A stretch of DNA of 58,459 bases from Leucobacter sp. G161 (GTDB lineage Bacteria; Actinomycetota; Actinomycetes; Actinomycetales; Microbacteriaceae), in the NCBI RefSeq assembly GCF_001482305.1, contig NZ_LOHP01000057.1:1-58459 (forward strand). Reading direction: 5' to 3'. Position numbers and translations under genes: made by a program. Under the pieces are notes generated by a model, which was not told the DNA's origin, searched no databases, and saw only the letters and a list, made by a program, of their open reading frames with translations. Shown here piece by piece: positions 41,055 through 49,675 of the stretch. Numbering within the stretch: the stretch's first letter is position 1; the number at the start of each line of letters is the position of its first letter.

Positions 41055-41840
41055 TCAGTGATCGAGCGGTGCTTCGCGCTTGACTGCCTCGAGCGTCACG
41101 ACGCGGGTGTCCGCGTCGATGGCGGCGTCACGAACGTAACCAGCGTGGATCCGCACCTCCGCGAAGCCCGCGGCTTCGAGCAGCAGCCACATCTCGTTGA
41201 CGCCCCACAGTCGCAGCGCGAACTGCTCGAGCTCGGTGGTGTCGAGCACCCCGTCGCGCCAGCGCTCGTAGCGGAGTTGCGCGACCGTGGTCTGTGCGAC
41301 GACATCGACAGACTCGGACACGGCGGTGAGCGTGAGGAGATCGTCTCCGTCCTGCCACGACTTCGCCCACGGGGCAGTTTCCGCGAGCGCGTGCAGCGAG
41401 TCAAGATCGAGGATGAGGCGCCCGCCGGGGCGCAGGGCGCGGAAGAAACCGGCCACGATCTCGCGGGTCGCGGCGGGGTCCAGCACGAGCTGGATCGACC
41501 CGGCAGGGATCACGACCGCGGCATACTCGGACTCGGCATCGACGGTATCGAAGCGGCCGACCGAGAGCGCAGCCGCGAGTCCGCGGGATTCGCACTCGGC
41601 GCGGCAGCGATCCAGCATGTCTTCCGAGGGGTCGGTGCCGACCATCTCCCGTCCGGCCGCGAGGAGCGGGATGAGCACGCGGCCGTTCCCCGCCGCCGGC
41701 TCGAGGATCGGCCCCGCCGTACCGCGGAGCAGTTCGGAGTAGAGCTCGACGTCGCCGAAGGATCGCCCGATGGGCTTGTCCGCCTGATAGACGCGTGCGG
41801 CGAGGCTTCGGTAGCGGTTCACCAGTGAAGTGTCGGTCAT
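41055..41840 (-). CDS. Class I SAM-dependent methyltransferase
   Basis: A 261-aa methyltransferase. Motif I is ILEPAAGNGRVLIPLLAAG near residues 45-63, the acidic strand VGTDPSEDML follows, and FFRALRPGGRLILDLDSL is the post-motif III region. The target is unknown. The ATG is supported by TAGCCT at 41847-41852, ending 7 nt upstream. It is a separate unit facing the MFS gene convergently and preceded by the ABC permease gene 34 nt upstream. Confidence 0.87.
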   Translation of the reverse strand: MTDTSLVNRYRSLAARVYQADKPIGRSFGDVELYSELLRGTAGPILEPAAGNGRVLIPLLAAGREMVGTDPSEDMLDRCRAECESRGLAAALSVGRFDTVDAESEYAAVVIPAGSIQLVLDPAATREIVAGFFRALRPGGRLILDLDSLHALAETAPWAKSWQDGDDLLTLTAVSESVDVVAQTTVAQLRYERWRDGVLDTTELEQFALRLWGVNEMWLLLEAAGFAEVRIHAGYVRDAAIDADTRVVTLEAVKREAPLDH

Positions 41841-41846
41841 AGATTC

Positions 41847-41852
41847 AGGCTA
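41847..41852 (-). promoter_or_regulatory. -10 hexamer of leaderless methyltransferase gene
   Basis: TAGCCT on the minus strand ends 7 nt before the ATG at 41840. Confidence 0.5.
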
Positions 41853-41874
41853 GCAATGGCACAGGCACTTCGGC

Positions 41875-43224
41875 TCATGCCGCGGCGAGCCGAGCCGCGA
41901 GTGGCTCCCGCGTGCGTGCGGCGACGGGGAGTGCGGTTGCGGCGAGTGTGAGTGCAAGGCCCACACCCGCAAGCGCCAGCGCATATCCCGCGTTCACGAT
42001 GGGGATCGCTGGTACGAAGCGGCCAACGGCCGCGGCGCTCACGAGCGCCGTAGCCACGAGCACCGCAGCGGCGAGTAGCGTCGCGGTGACCACGTGGATG
42101 ACCGCCTGCCAGACGGCGGTCGCGAGCACGGTCCCCGATGAGGCGCCGGTCGCCAGCAGCAACGCCTGCTCAGCGCCCTGGGTGCGGTTGCTCATGAAGA
42201 TGACCACCGCGGCCCCCACCGCTGCGAGCAGCACGGGCCCGCCGATCATGATCATGACCTGAGCAATACCCAGGGTCACGCCGCGTTCCCCGCCCGCTCG
42301 CATCGACGCGTCGAGCGTTGCCGACATCGTGAAGAGGCCCCCGAGGATCGCGGTGCCGGTGAACAGCGGAGTGATGGACGCGGTCGAGCGGCTGAGGTGG
42401 TATCTCGCCTGGTGGCGCGCGAGGTGCCACGACGCCGAGGCCCGCGCCGGGATGAGGCTCGTCCAGCCGCGGAGCACGAGCGGGAACAGCAGCGGCCCTG
42501 CGGTCACTACGAGCACAGTGAGGACAACCGGGAAGAGGGGAACCCAGCTGAGCAGGTTCGTGGTGTCGCGTGCCTGGAACAGGACCGTGCAGTACCACCA
42601 GGTCCCTGCGAGGGCCGCTGCGAGCGCGATCCACCGCCACCATCGCATCCGCTTCGCGTGGGTTTCTGGCTCGCGCAGCGCCGCGAGGGGCGGTGTTCGG
42701 CCCGCGGCCCGAGCCGCCCTGAGCCCGCCGAGCATGACCAGCCCCATTGCGGCCGGGATCGTGATGGCGGCGGTGAGCGGGCCGGTGACGACGGGGATGC
42801 TCTCGTATCCGCCCGTTCCGTCTTCGAACGCGGCCCGTACAACGGGGCCCGCCAGCGCGGCTGCCGCACCGAAGCCGAGTACACCACCAGCGAGGCCCGC
42901 GGCAGCGAGCTGCGTTCCAACGACGAGCGCGGTCTGCCCCGGTGCGACGCCCGCGAGCTGCCAGCGGGCGTAGGTTGGCCTGCCAAGATCGACTGCGAGC
43001 CGGGCAACCGCCGCGGTCACCGCGATTGCGGCCGGTGCGCTGAACATGAGGATCGCGGCGGTCCCGCCCGAGAACCCCTCGAGGTATTCGGGGCCGGCGT
43101 GTAGGCCGGTTTCCAGCAGGCTGATCGCAACACCGCACGCGAGCGCGGCAACGGTGGCGACCATCACTACACCCACCCAGGTCGTCCAGCCGGCCCGAAG
43201 CTCCGCGGCCGCGAGCCGAATCAT
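41875..43224 (-). CDS. FtsX-type ABC transporter permease
   Basis: A 449-aa permease with about ten membrane helices in two FtsX-like halves. The first half has the N-terminal helix VVMVATVAALACGVAISLL and a three-helix bundle after it. The second half repeats this with GTAILGGLFTMSAT and three helices near residues 310-430. Such transporters export lipids, peptides or move wall-active drugs. The start overlaps the ATPase stop (ATGA). It pairs with the ATPase at 43221-44051 and lies beside a divergent two-component system, a typical MacB/BceAB-like arrangement. Confidence 0.88.
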   Translation of the reverse strand: MIRLAAAELRAGWTTWVGVVMVATVAALACGVAISLLETGLHAGPEYLEGFSGGTAAILMFSAPAAIAVTAAVARLAVDLGRPTYARWQLAGVAPGQTALVVGTQLAAAGLAGGVLGFGAAAALAGPVVRAAFEDGTGGYESIPVVTGPLTAAITIPAAMGLVMLGGLRAARAAGRTPPLAALREPETHAKRMRWWRWIALAAALAGTWWYCTVLFQARDTTNLLSWVPLFPVVLTVLVVTAGPLLFPLVLRGWTSLIPARASASWHLARHQARYHLSRSTASITPLFTGTAILGGLFTMSATLDASMRAGGERGVTLGIAQVMIMIGGPVLLAAVGAAVVIFMSNRTQGAEQALLLATGASSGTVLATAVWQAVIHVVTATLLAAAVLVATALVSAAAVGRFVPAIPIVNAGYALALAGVGLALTLAATALPVAARTREPLAARLAAA

Positions 43225-44051
43225 GCGCGCGCGCCGTTCTCGAGCACCGCGAGAAGTTCGCCCGCGCCCGCGCCCCGCAATTCCATGACGACTGCGCCGT
43301 CACGGAGCACGATTGTCCGGTCGGCCCGTGCAGCCGCCGCGAGATCGTGAGTGACCAATACGACGCTGGTGTTTCCGGCAGCGTAGCCGCGCAGCACGTC
43401 CAAGACCTGTCCACCCGTGACCGTGTCGAGCGCTCCCGTTGGCTCGTCGGCGAAGACGAGCTGCGGGGCCGCCGCGAGCACCCTGGCGATTGCGACCCGC
43501 TGCTGCTCGCCGCCGGACAGCGCGCCCGGGCGCTTCCGCGCGTGCCCCAGCAGGCCGACCTGTGACAGCGCAGCGGTGACATCGGGGGCCCGACGTCTGG
43601 CAAGCCGTGCCGGCAGCGCCACGTTCTCGCCGACGCTGAGCGACGGGATGAGGTTGTAGTTTTGAAAGACGAAACCGATCCGGTCGCGCCGCAGCCGGGC
43701 CAGCTTGGCTGCTGACAGAGCGTCGGTGCGGATCCCGTCGAAATAGACCTCGCCACTGTCCGGAGTCTCGAGGCCCGCGAGGCAGTACAGCAGCGTTGAT
43801 TTGCCCGATCCCGATGGGCCGACGATGCTCACCATCTCACCGGGAGCGACCCGCACGTCGATGCCGCGGAGTACGGGGATTGCCGTGCCCCGATTCACCG
43901 CGAAACTCTTCGACACCGCAACGCCCTGGAGCAGCGGGGAGGCATGCTGGAGCGGCGCGTCCGGCGCGGAGGTGGGCTGCTGGGGGATTGGCCGCCCCTC
44001 ACTGAAGAGTGCTGACGGCAACGGGTATGGGACGTGCGTTGAGGAGTTCAC
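43221..44051 (-). CDS. ABC transporter ATP-binding protein (MacB/LolD class)
   Basis: A 276-aa ATPase. Walker A is GPSGSGKST near residues 79-87, the Q-loop FVFQNYNL, the signature LSGGEQQRVAIARVL, Walker B LVFADEPTGALD and the H-loop LVTHDLA. The N-terminal 40 residues (PYPLPSALFSEGRP onward) are an extra disordered arm. The GTG start has a TGTACT hexamer ending 7 nt upstream on the minus strand, a weak leaderless candidate. Coupled to the permease gene. Substrate unknown; the adjacent NarL-type regulators suggest envelope stress or antimicrobial peptide response. Confidence 0.9.
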   Translation of the reverse strand: MNSSTHVPYPLPSALFSEGRPIPQQPTSAPDAPLQHASPLLQGVAVSKSFAVNRGTAIPVLRGIDVRVAPGEMVSIVGPSGSGKSTLLYCLAGLETPDSGEVYFDGIRTDALSAAKLARLRRDRIGFVFQNYNLIPSLSVGENVALPARLARRRAPDVTAALSQVGLLGHARKRPGALSGGEQQRVAIARVLAAAPQLVFADEPTGALDTVTGGQVLDVLRGYAAGNTSVVLVTHDLAAAARADRTIVLRDGAVVMELRGAGAGELLAVLENGARA

Positions 44052-44163
44052 TCAGCCAGTACAGCTCCTCGCCGGTGAATGCGCAGTCGCCGAGGGGCGA
44101 GGCAAGGGGTATCCCTGGCGCTACCTTTGTGCGTAGGCAACGCGTACCCGGCGTCCCGCCGCG

Positions 44164-44169
44164 TACGCT
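44164..44169 (+). promoter_or_regulatory. -10 hexamer of leaderless histidine kinase gene
   Basis: TACGCT, the same hexamer as at 9972, ends 7 nt before the ATG at 44176. Confidence 0.5.
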
Positions 44170-44175
44170 GGAGAT

Positions 44176-45453
44176 ATGACTACGCGGACGGTATGGCACG
44201 CACTCATGCTGCCGCCGTGGCGCTTCCTGCTCTCGCGCTGGCCGTGGGTTGCGCTCGTGTTTGTGTTCACCAGCGCCATCATCTGGGCGGTGCTGCTCGC
44301 ACTCATCGTGGTGACGCTCCTGCTGCTCCCGATTTGGGCGATCCTGCTCGCGGCGCTGGATCGTCGCAGGCTCCAGCTGCTCGGGCTCCCGAGGCAGGCG
44401 AGCGGTCACGTGCAGGTGCCCCGGGAGGAGCGGCGCCACTGGCTGAACATCCGGTTGACCGAGCCAGCGACCTGGCGCGAGGTGCTCTCCTTGCTGACTG
44501 GACTCGTCTTTGGGGTCGTGTCACTTACCGTGCTCTTCTTCGAGGTGCTGACACTGGCGGTGCTCATCGCGGCACCGATCGTGGTCGCCCGCTCGGGCAC
44601 GGCGCTCACCCTCTTCGGCGATGTGACGCTCGCGCCCGACGGCGGGCAGTGGTGGCGGATGGCGTTGCTCGCGCTGCTCGCCCTTGCCCTATTCGCCTAC
44701 CTCAACGGCCTCATCGCTGCGCTTCACGGCGGGTGTATCCGATGGCTCACAGCCCCGCGAGCGGCGGAGATCGACGAGCGCGTCGCCTCCCTCACACGGT
44801 CGCGTGCGACGATCGTCGACGCGCACGATCGGGAACGTCGGCGGATCGAGCGCGACCTGCACGACGGCGTGCAGCAAGAGCTCGTGGCGATAGCCGCGCG
44901 CCTGGGGCTACTCGAACTCGAACTCGCGAGTGGTGAGATTCCCGCAGCCCGCGCGGCGCTCGGGGCGGCACAGACGCAGACCGAGCGGGCGCTTGTCGCA
45001 CTGCGCGACACCGTCCGGGGGATCCACCCCGCCGTGCTGTCTGACCGTGGACTCGCGGCGGCGCTCGAAGAGCTGGCCGGCCGCAGCGTGCTGCCGGTCC
45101 GCGTCGAGGATCATGGCTTTCCGCGACTCCCGCCAGCGGCCGAGACGGCCGCCTACTACTTCGTTGCAGAGGCAGTCACGAACGCGACCAAACACACGGC
45201 GGCCCCGCGCGTGGTCGTCTCGCTTGCCGCCGATGCACACCGCGCGACGGTTGTTGCGCGCGACAACGGGCACGGCGGCGTGGATCTTGCGGGCGGTACC
45301 GGGCTGCGAGGCCTGAGTGAGCGGGCCGAAGCGCTGGGCGGACAGTTGGCGGTGCACAGCCCCGTCGGCGGACCAACGGTGCTCACCCTTGAGTTCCCGT
45401 TGCCCACGGTGAGTGCACATGGGGAGGTGGGAGATGCGGATCCTGCTCGCTGA
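44176..45453 (+). CDS. Sensor histidine kinase, NarL/DesK type
   Basis: A 425-aa membrane kinase. Four to five helices occupy about residues 20-195 (a PF13796-like membrane sensor domain). The HisKA_3 dimerisation motif is ERRRIERDLHDGVQQELVAIA, with phosphoacceptor His229. The ATPase part has the N-box AEAVTNATKHT and G-box DNGHGG and GTGLRGLSERAEALGG. The final 20 nt overlap the response regulator gene. The leaderless start is supported by its -10 hexamer. It is divergent from the ABC operon, which is a likely target. Confidence 0.92.
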   Translation: MTTRTVWHALMLPPWRFLLSRWPWVALVFVFTSAIIWAVLLALIVVTLLLLPIWAILLAALDRRRLQLLGLPRQASGHVQVPREERRHWLNIRLTEPATWREVLSLLTGLVFGVVSLTVLFFEVLTLAVLIAAPIVVARSGTALTLFGDVTLAPDGGQWWRMALLALLALALFAYLNGLIAALHGGCIRWLTAPRAAEIDERVASLTRSRATIVDAHDRERRRIERDLHDGVQQELVAIAARLGLLELELASGEIPAARAALGAAQTQTERALVALRDTVRGIHPAVLSDRGLAAALEELAGRSVLPVRVEDHGFPRLPPAAETAAYYFVAEAVTNATKHTAAPRVVVSLAADAHRATVVARDNGHGGVDLAGGTGLRGLSERAEALGGQLAVHSPVGGPTVLTLEFPLPTVSAHGEVGDADPAR

Positions 45454-46081
45454 CGACGCCGCCCTGCTCCGGGAGGCACTGGGAGCGCTGCTCGAACGGC
45501 TCGGCCACGAGATCGTCGCGACCGCCCACGATGCCCCTGACCTCATCGCGCGGTATCGCTCACTGGAGACAGCCCCAGACCTGGTCATCACGGATGTTCG
45601 AATGCCGCCGACCCGCACCGATGACGGGCTGCGCGCGGCGCTGGACATTCGGGCGATGTCTCCAGGGCAACCGATCCTCGCGCTCTCGCAGTACGTCGCC
45701 GACCGCTACGCTCGGGATCTCCTCACGCTGCCCGAGGGAGCAGTCGGCTATCTGCTCAAAGAACGAGTGAATCGCGTCGCAGATTTCCGGCAGGCCCTCG
45801 AGACCGTTGCCGACGGCGGCACGGTCATCGATGCCGAGGTAACGAGGCACCTCCTCCGGCAGGAACGGCCCGGGCCGCTTGAATCGCTGACCGCGCGGGA
45901 GCGCGAGGTGCTTGCGCTCATGGCCGAGGGGGCCGCTAACCGCGAGATTGCCACGAAGCTCTTCATCAGTGATGCCGCCGTGCGTAAGCACATCGGGAAC
46001 ATCTTCGCGGGTCTCGGGCTGCAGCCCGCGGACGAGAACCGGCGGGTGCGCGCGATCCTCACGTTCCTGCACGCGCGGTAG
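45434..46081 (+). CDS. LuxR/NarL family response regulator
   Basis: A 215-aa regulator. The receiver domain (residues 1-120) has acidic pair DD near 7-8, phosphoacceptor Asp54 (VITDVRMP) and the lysine in YLLKER. The LuxR helix-turn-helix is LTAREREVLALMAEGAANREIATKLFISDAAVRKHIGNIF in the C-terminal third. The ATG at 45434 is chosen over upstream in-frame starts because GGAGGTGGGAG directly precedes it. It overlaps the kinase gene and should be phosphorylated by it. Confidence 0.94.
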   Translation: MRILLADDAALLREALGALLERLGHEIVATAHDAPDLIARYRSLETAPDLVITDVRMPPTRTDDGLRAALDIRAMSPGQPILALSQYVADRYARDLLTLPEGAVGYLLKERVNRVADFRQALETVADGGTVIDAEVTRHLLRQERPGPLESLTAREREVLALMAEGAANREIATKLFISDAAVRKHIGNIFAGLGLQPADENRRVRAILTFLHAR

Positions 46082-46250
46082 GGCGCGTTGCGCTGTATGG
46101 CGCAGCAGCGTCCTGAGGATCTCTCTAGAAGACTGAACGGCCGAAGATTTCGTGTTGTCGAAGCCCTTACAAATACCACCGGTGTGTCATTATTGTGCCT
46201 CAGTTTGTGGTTATCGTATGTCTCGGTAAACGTTCGGTGGACCACGAAAG

Positions 46251-48038
46251 ATGAGACTTGTGAACAGAGCTGCGCAATCGAGAAGACGCACACGGAGAGG
46301 CAGCGGGAGGCTCATATCGGCGGGTGCGACAATCGCCGCCCTGATCGTGGCCGCAATTCCGACGGCAACGCAGGCCGCTGAGGTCAGTGCGATTACAGAG
46401 GTGGTGGTGAACCCGGAGAGCCCGGGTGCCCCAATCAGTCTGTGGGGCGGCGTCGAGCTCCAAGCCAAATGGGAGGCCCCAGCTGGTGCAGAAACAGGCG
46501 ACACGTTTCGCCTCGGGTTTCCCGAAGTGATTACGGGCCTGCCCGCCTCATTCCCACTCAACGATGACGATGATGTGCTCATCGCCACGTGCGAGGTCGG
46601 GGAACGCGCGATCGTGTGCACCTTCACCGACTACGTCAAGTGGCACGAGAACGTGACTGGTTCTCTGAACTTCAGCGCGATCGCCACCACCGAAAGCACC
46701 GAAGAGATCTGGACATGGACAACCGGGACTTCGCATAAGATCACCACCGTGACTGGCGGTGTCGGCCCGAACGTGCCGGTGCCGCCCAGCAGCAGCGCCA
46801 AATACTCCTGGCAAGATACAACCGGCGTCATCGTGTGGCAGCTGAACCTACTCGGCAAGGATCTCCTCACGCCCCAGGGCAACGAGGTGGTGCTCATTGA
46901 CACATACGATCCGCGCCTCGAACTCGACGAGGCCTCATTCCTCGTGCAGTCGGCGAGTGAAGCAGAGTATGTCAGCGATGATTGGTCGCCGCTCAAGGCT
47001 GGACAGTACACCGTGAGTTTTGCTGACAACACCTTCACTCTGACCTTCATTGAGCCTGAGAAGGACCGGTTTTACCGGGTGGCTTACCTCACGCCGGTAC
47101 CCGTCGGTGCCGCGGTGGGGGACACGTTCAAGAACTCCGTGGTCGCGAACGGGCAGGATTTCATTGACGCCACGTACATACAGCAGGGCGCAGGCGGCAG
47201 CGGGAGCGGGGACGAACGGAACGGCGCAGTGCGCTGGCGCAAGGTCGACGGATCGCAGGCGCTGCTGGCTGGTTCTGCCTGGCAGCTCACTGGCCCCGGG
47301 GGCGTGATCATCAACGTGGGCGACAACGGCGACAACGACGACGATCCAATGCTCGGAGCGGTCAGCGTTTCCGGGCTGGCGTGGGGAGACTATGTGCTCA
47401 CCGAGACGCAAGCTCCGGCTGGCCACGAGAAAACTAGTGAAACCTTTACGTTCGAGGTTGGGCCAGGGGCGTTGGAGATCGCGCTCGGTGACATCGTCAA
47501 CACCCGACAGCTCGGCGAGATCGGGTGGTCAAAGGTGGGGCCGGACGGTGCGCTGCTCGCAGGGTCCGAATGGACGATCACGCCCGATGGTGGGCTGCCG
47601 GTGACGGTTATTGACAACGGTGCGAACGACAGTGACCCAGCGCAGGGGCGCGTGAGCGTGACCGGTCTGAGCTGGGGAGACTACGTGCTGACCGAGGTGC
47701 GGGCGCCCGACGGATTCGTCCGCTCTGAGGAGCCTATTCCGGTGACGATTTCGGCCGAGCAGCTGCGGGTCGACATCGGGGACCTGGTCAATGCGCCGGA
47801 GCCGGAGCCGGAGCCTGAGCCGGAGCCTGAGCCGGAGCCTGAGCCTGAGCCTGAGCCTGAGCCAGAACCGGAGGGCGGCCCAGATGAGCCGATTGCCCCG
47901 ACGAAACCCGACAGCGGCGACACCGCCACGCCACTCGCGACGAGCGGTGCGCGCGACGCGCAGGGGCTCGCCCTCGCGGGCGGTGCCGTGCTTCTCCTGG
48001 GAGTAGCGTTGCTGCTCGGGCGACGACGCGTGAGGTAG
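46251..48038 (+). CDS. Wall-anchored adhesin-like surface protein with two CnaB-type domains
   Basis: A 595-aa surface protein. The signal peptide ends near residue 42 (PTATQA). The first 280 residues form an MSCRAMM-like immunoglobulin region (PISLWGGVELQAKWEAPAGAETGD). Two CnaB/SpaA-like domains follow. They have lysines at K331 (VRWRKVDG) and K428 (GWSKVG), the glutamates in GDYVLTE and the closing VN segments of intramolecular isopeptide folds. A stretch of 13 Pro-Glu repeats spans the wall. The end is a sorting signal: LATSG at 562-566, a helix and RRRVR. No sortase is in the window. The 169-nt upstream region is unusually AT-rich. Confidence 0.87.
   Translation: MRLVNRAAQSRRRTRRGSGRLISAGATIAALIVAAIPTATQAAEVSAITEVVVNPESPGAPISLWGGVELQAKWEAPAGAETGDTFRLGFPEVITGLPASFPLNDDDDVLIATCEVGERAIVCTFTDYVKWHENVTGSLNFSAIATTESTEEIWTWTTGTSHKITTVTGGVGPNVPVPPSSSAKYSWQDTTGVIVWQLNLLGKDLLTPQGNEVVLIDTYDPRLELDEASFLVQSASEAEYVSDDWSPLKAGQYTVSFADNTFTLTFIEPEKDRFYRVAYLTPVPVGAAVGDTFKNSVVANGQDFIDATYIQQGAGGSGSGDERNGAVRWRKVDGSQALLAGSAWQLTGPGGVIINVGDNGDNDDDPMLGAVSVSGLAWGDYVLTETQAPAGHEKTSETFTFEVGPGALEIALGDIVNTRQLGEIGWSKVGPDGALLAGSEWTITPDGGLPVTVIDNGANDSDPAQGRVSVTGLSWGDYVLTEVRAPDGFVRSEEPIPVTISAEQLRVDIGDLVNAPEPEPEPEPEPEPEPEPEPEPEPEPEGGPDEPIAPTKPDSGDTATPLATSGARDAQGLALAGGAVLLLGVALLLGRRRVR
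47796..47873 (+). repeat. Proline-glutamate hexanucleotide tandem repeat
   Basis: Thirteen in-frame copies of a 6-bp unit (CCGGAG/CCTGAG and one variant) code for the wall-spanning Pro-Glu region of the adhesin. Length variation by slippage would keep the frame. Confidence 0.85.
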
Positions 48039-48058
48039 CTCCAGCGCCGGTGTGACGT

Positions 48059-49675
48059 CTACAGTCGGTCGTGTACGAATCGGCCGTCGACGACGGTGGC
48101 GGCGACCCCGAGGGTGGCGAGCTCGTCCGGGCTCGCCGCCACCGGATCAGCGTCCCAGATGGTGAGATCTGCCAGGGCGCCCGGGGCGATGAAGCCGCGA
48201 TCGGTATAGCCGCGTGCCTCTGCCGGCCACCGCGTGTACGCCAAGAGTGCTTCCTCGCCGGTGAGCTGCTGTTCAGGCTCAAACACCGGGGCGCCGACAA
48301 CGCCGGGAGTGCTGCGGCCACGGGCCCACGCCATGCCGATGCGCGGATCGTAGTGGGCGACCGGCCAGTCGGAGCCGAGGGTCACCCTGGTGCCGCTGGC
48401 GAGCACGTCGCGCACACGGTACCCCGTCGCGGCGCGGTCCCCGAGCCGCTGGGCCCAGTTATCGCTCTCGTCTCCGGCCCGCCACTGCATGTGCAGCGGT
48501 TGCATCGACGCGGTCACGCCGGAGCCCCGGAGCGCCTCGAGATCGGCATCCGAGAGGACCTCGAGGTGTTCGATTGAGTGCGCGGGAAGCGCGTCGCGCC
48601 CGGGGAGCTCAGCGTATGCCGCGAGCACCTGATTCACCGCGAAGTCGCCGACGGCGTGCGTCGCAATGAGCATTCCGGCGTCGTGGTAGGCGCGCACCAC
48701 CTCGCGGTAGCGGTTCCAGTCCGGCCAGAAGGCGCTCCGTCCGTCGCCGCACGAATCGGGCTGGTGGAGCCAGGCGGTGCCCGTGTCGATGACGCCGTCA
48801 CTGAAGAGCTTGATGGCTCCGGTCTGCCAGAGGGCGCCCGCGCGGTCCTTCTGCGCGATGACGCGGGCGACTGCCGTGTCGTCGTCGCTCACCGCATGCC
48901 AGTGATGGACGACGAGCCGGTGGTCGAGCTCCCCGCGCGCTTCGAGCTCCTCGATGAGGTCAACGGTGTGCTGTTTGCCGTCCATGATCGCCCCGCCGGT
49001 GAGCCCGACTGCTGCGAGCGTGCGGAACATGTCACGGAGCGCATCGCGCTCGTCGTCGTGAGAGCGTGCCGGTACGCGGTCGAACACGAGTTGATACGCG
49101 GACGGCTCGCGGAGTTCCCCGGTCATCTCGCCGGCAGCGTCGGTGACAACCTCCGAGAGGTCATCGAAGACGGGAGGAGCGGTAACGCCCGCGGCGGCGA
49201 GCGCTGCGGCGTTGGCGAGCCCGGAGTGGAGGTCGTAAAACATGGCGGCGAAGGGTCTGCCGCCCGCGGCCTCGTCAAAGAGGCTGCCGAGCACGCCGGT
49301 CTCTTCGAACGGCTCGAATTCGAGATTCCAAGCGAGTACCCATGCGTCCGCTGGGAGCGTTGCGGCGTAGTCGGCGACCGCCTGCTGGAGCTCGTCGATG
49401 CTGCCGAGGCCACCCAGATCTACCCCGCGGGTGACTTCGACGGCCCAGTGCGGGTGGGTATGCGAGTCGAACAGGCCGGGGGTGATCGTTCGACCCGCTG
49501 CGTTGCGCACGGGCAGGCCCGCGGCGGCGGCGAGCGCAGAGATTTCGATGTCGCTGCCGAGCGCGGTGACGCGGCCGCGTTCGACGAGCAGCGCGGTCGC
49601 ACCCTCGTGGAGTTCGGTGTTGGTGATGAGGCGTGCGCCGGTGAGTGCGAAGCCAGGCTCGGGGGTGTTGGTCAT
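48059..49675 (-). CDS. Amidohydrolase family protein (YtcJ-like)
   Basis: A 538-aa metal-dependent hydrolase. It has the first metal motif SHTHPHW, the middle metal histidines (HHWHAV; ATHAVGDFAVNQ) and VTLGSDWPVAHYDPR near the C-terminal part. PGLFDSHTH and GYTDRGFIAPGALADLTIWD frame the composite beta-sandwich domain. YtcJ-type members are often N-substituted formamide/amide hydrolases; the substrate is unknown. The ATG overlaps the stop of the amine oxidase (ATGA), so they are coupled. GAGAGG is the ribosome binding site; the frame upstream is antisense-like within the oxidase. Confidence 0.9.
   Translation of the reverse strand: MTNTPEPGFALTGARLITNTELHEGATALLVERGRVTALGSDIEISALAAAAGLPVRNAAGRTITPGLFDSHTHPHWAVEVTRGVDLGGLGSIDELQQAVADYAATLPADAWVLAWNLEFEPFEETGVLGSLFDEAAGGRPFAAMFYDLHSGLANAAALAAAGVTAPPVFDDLSEVVTDAAGEMTGELREPSAYQLVFDRVPARSHDDERDALRDMFRTLAAVGLTGGAIMDGKQHTVDLIEELEARGELDHRLVVHHWHAVSDDDTAVARVIAQKDRAGALWQTGAIKLFSDGVIDTGTAWLHQPDSCGDGRSAFWPDWNRYREVVRAYHDAGMLIATHAVGDFAVNQVLAAYAELPGRDALPAHSIEHLEVLSDADLEALRGSGVTASMQPLHMQWRAGDESDNWAQRLGDRAATGYRVRDVLASGTRVTLGSDWPVAHYDPRIGMAWARGRSTPGVVGAPVFEPEQQLTGEEALLAYTRWPAEARGYTDRGFIAPGALADLTIWDADPVAASPDELATLGVAATVVDGRFVHDRL

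Noticed and set aside
47796..47873. Possible CRISPR-like repeats
   Set aside because: The units are contiguous, in-frame and without spacers; the other repeats at 53223-53267 and 10846-10928 are also coding.
47688..47929. Antisense Ser-Gly repeat frame opposite the Pro-Glu repeat
   Set aside because: It is simply the reverse of the hexanucleotide repeat; no start signal or domain.
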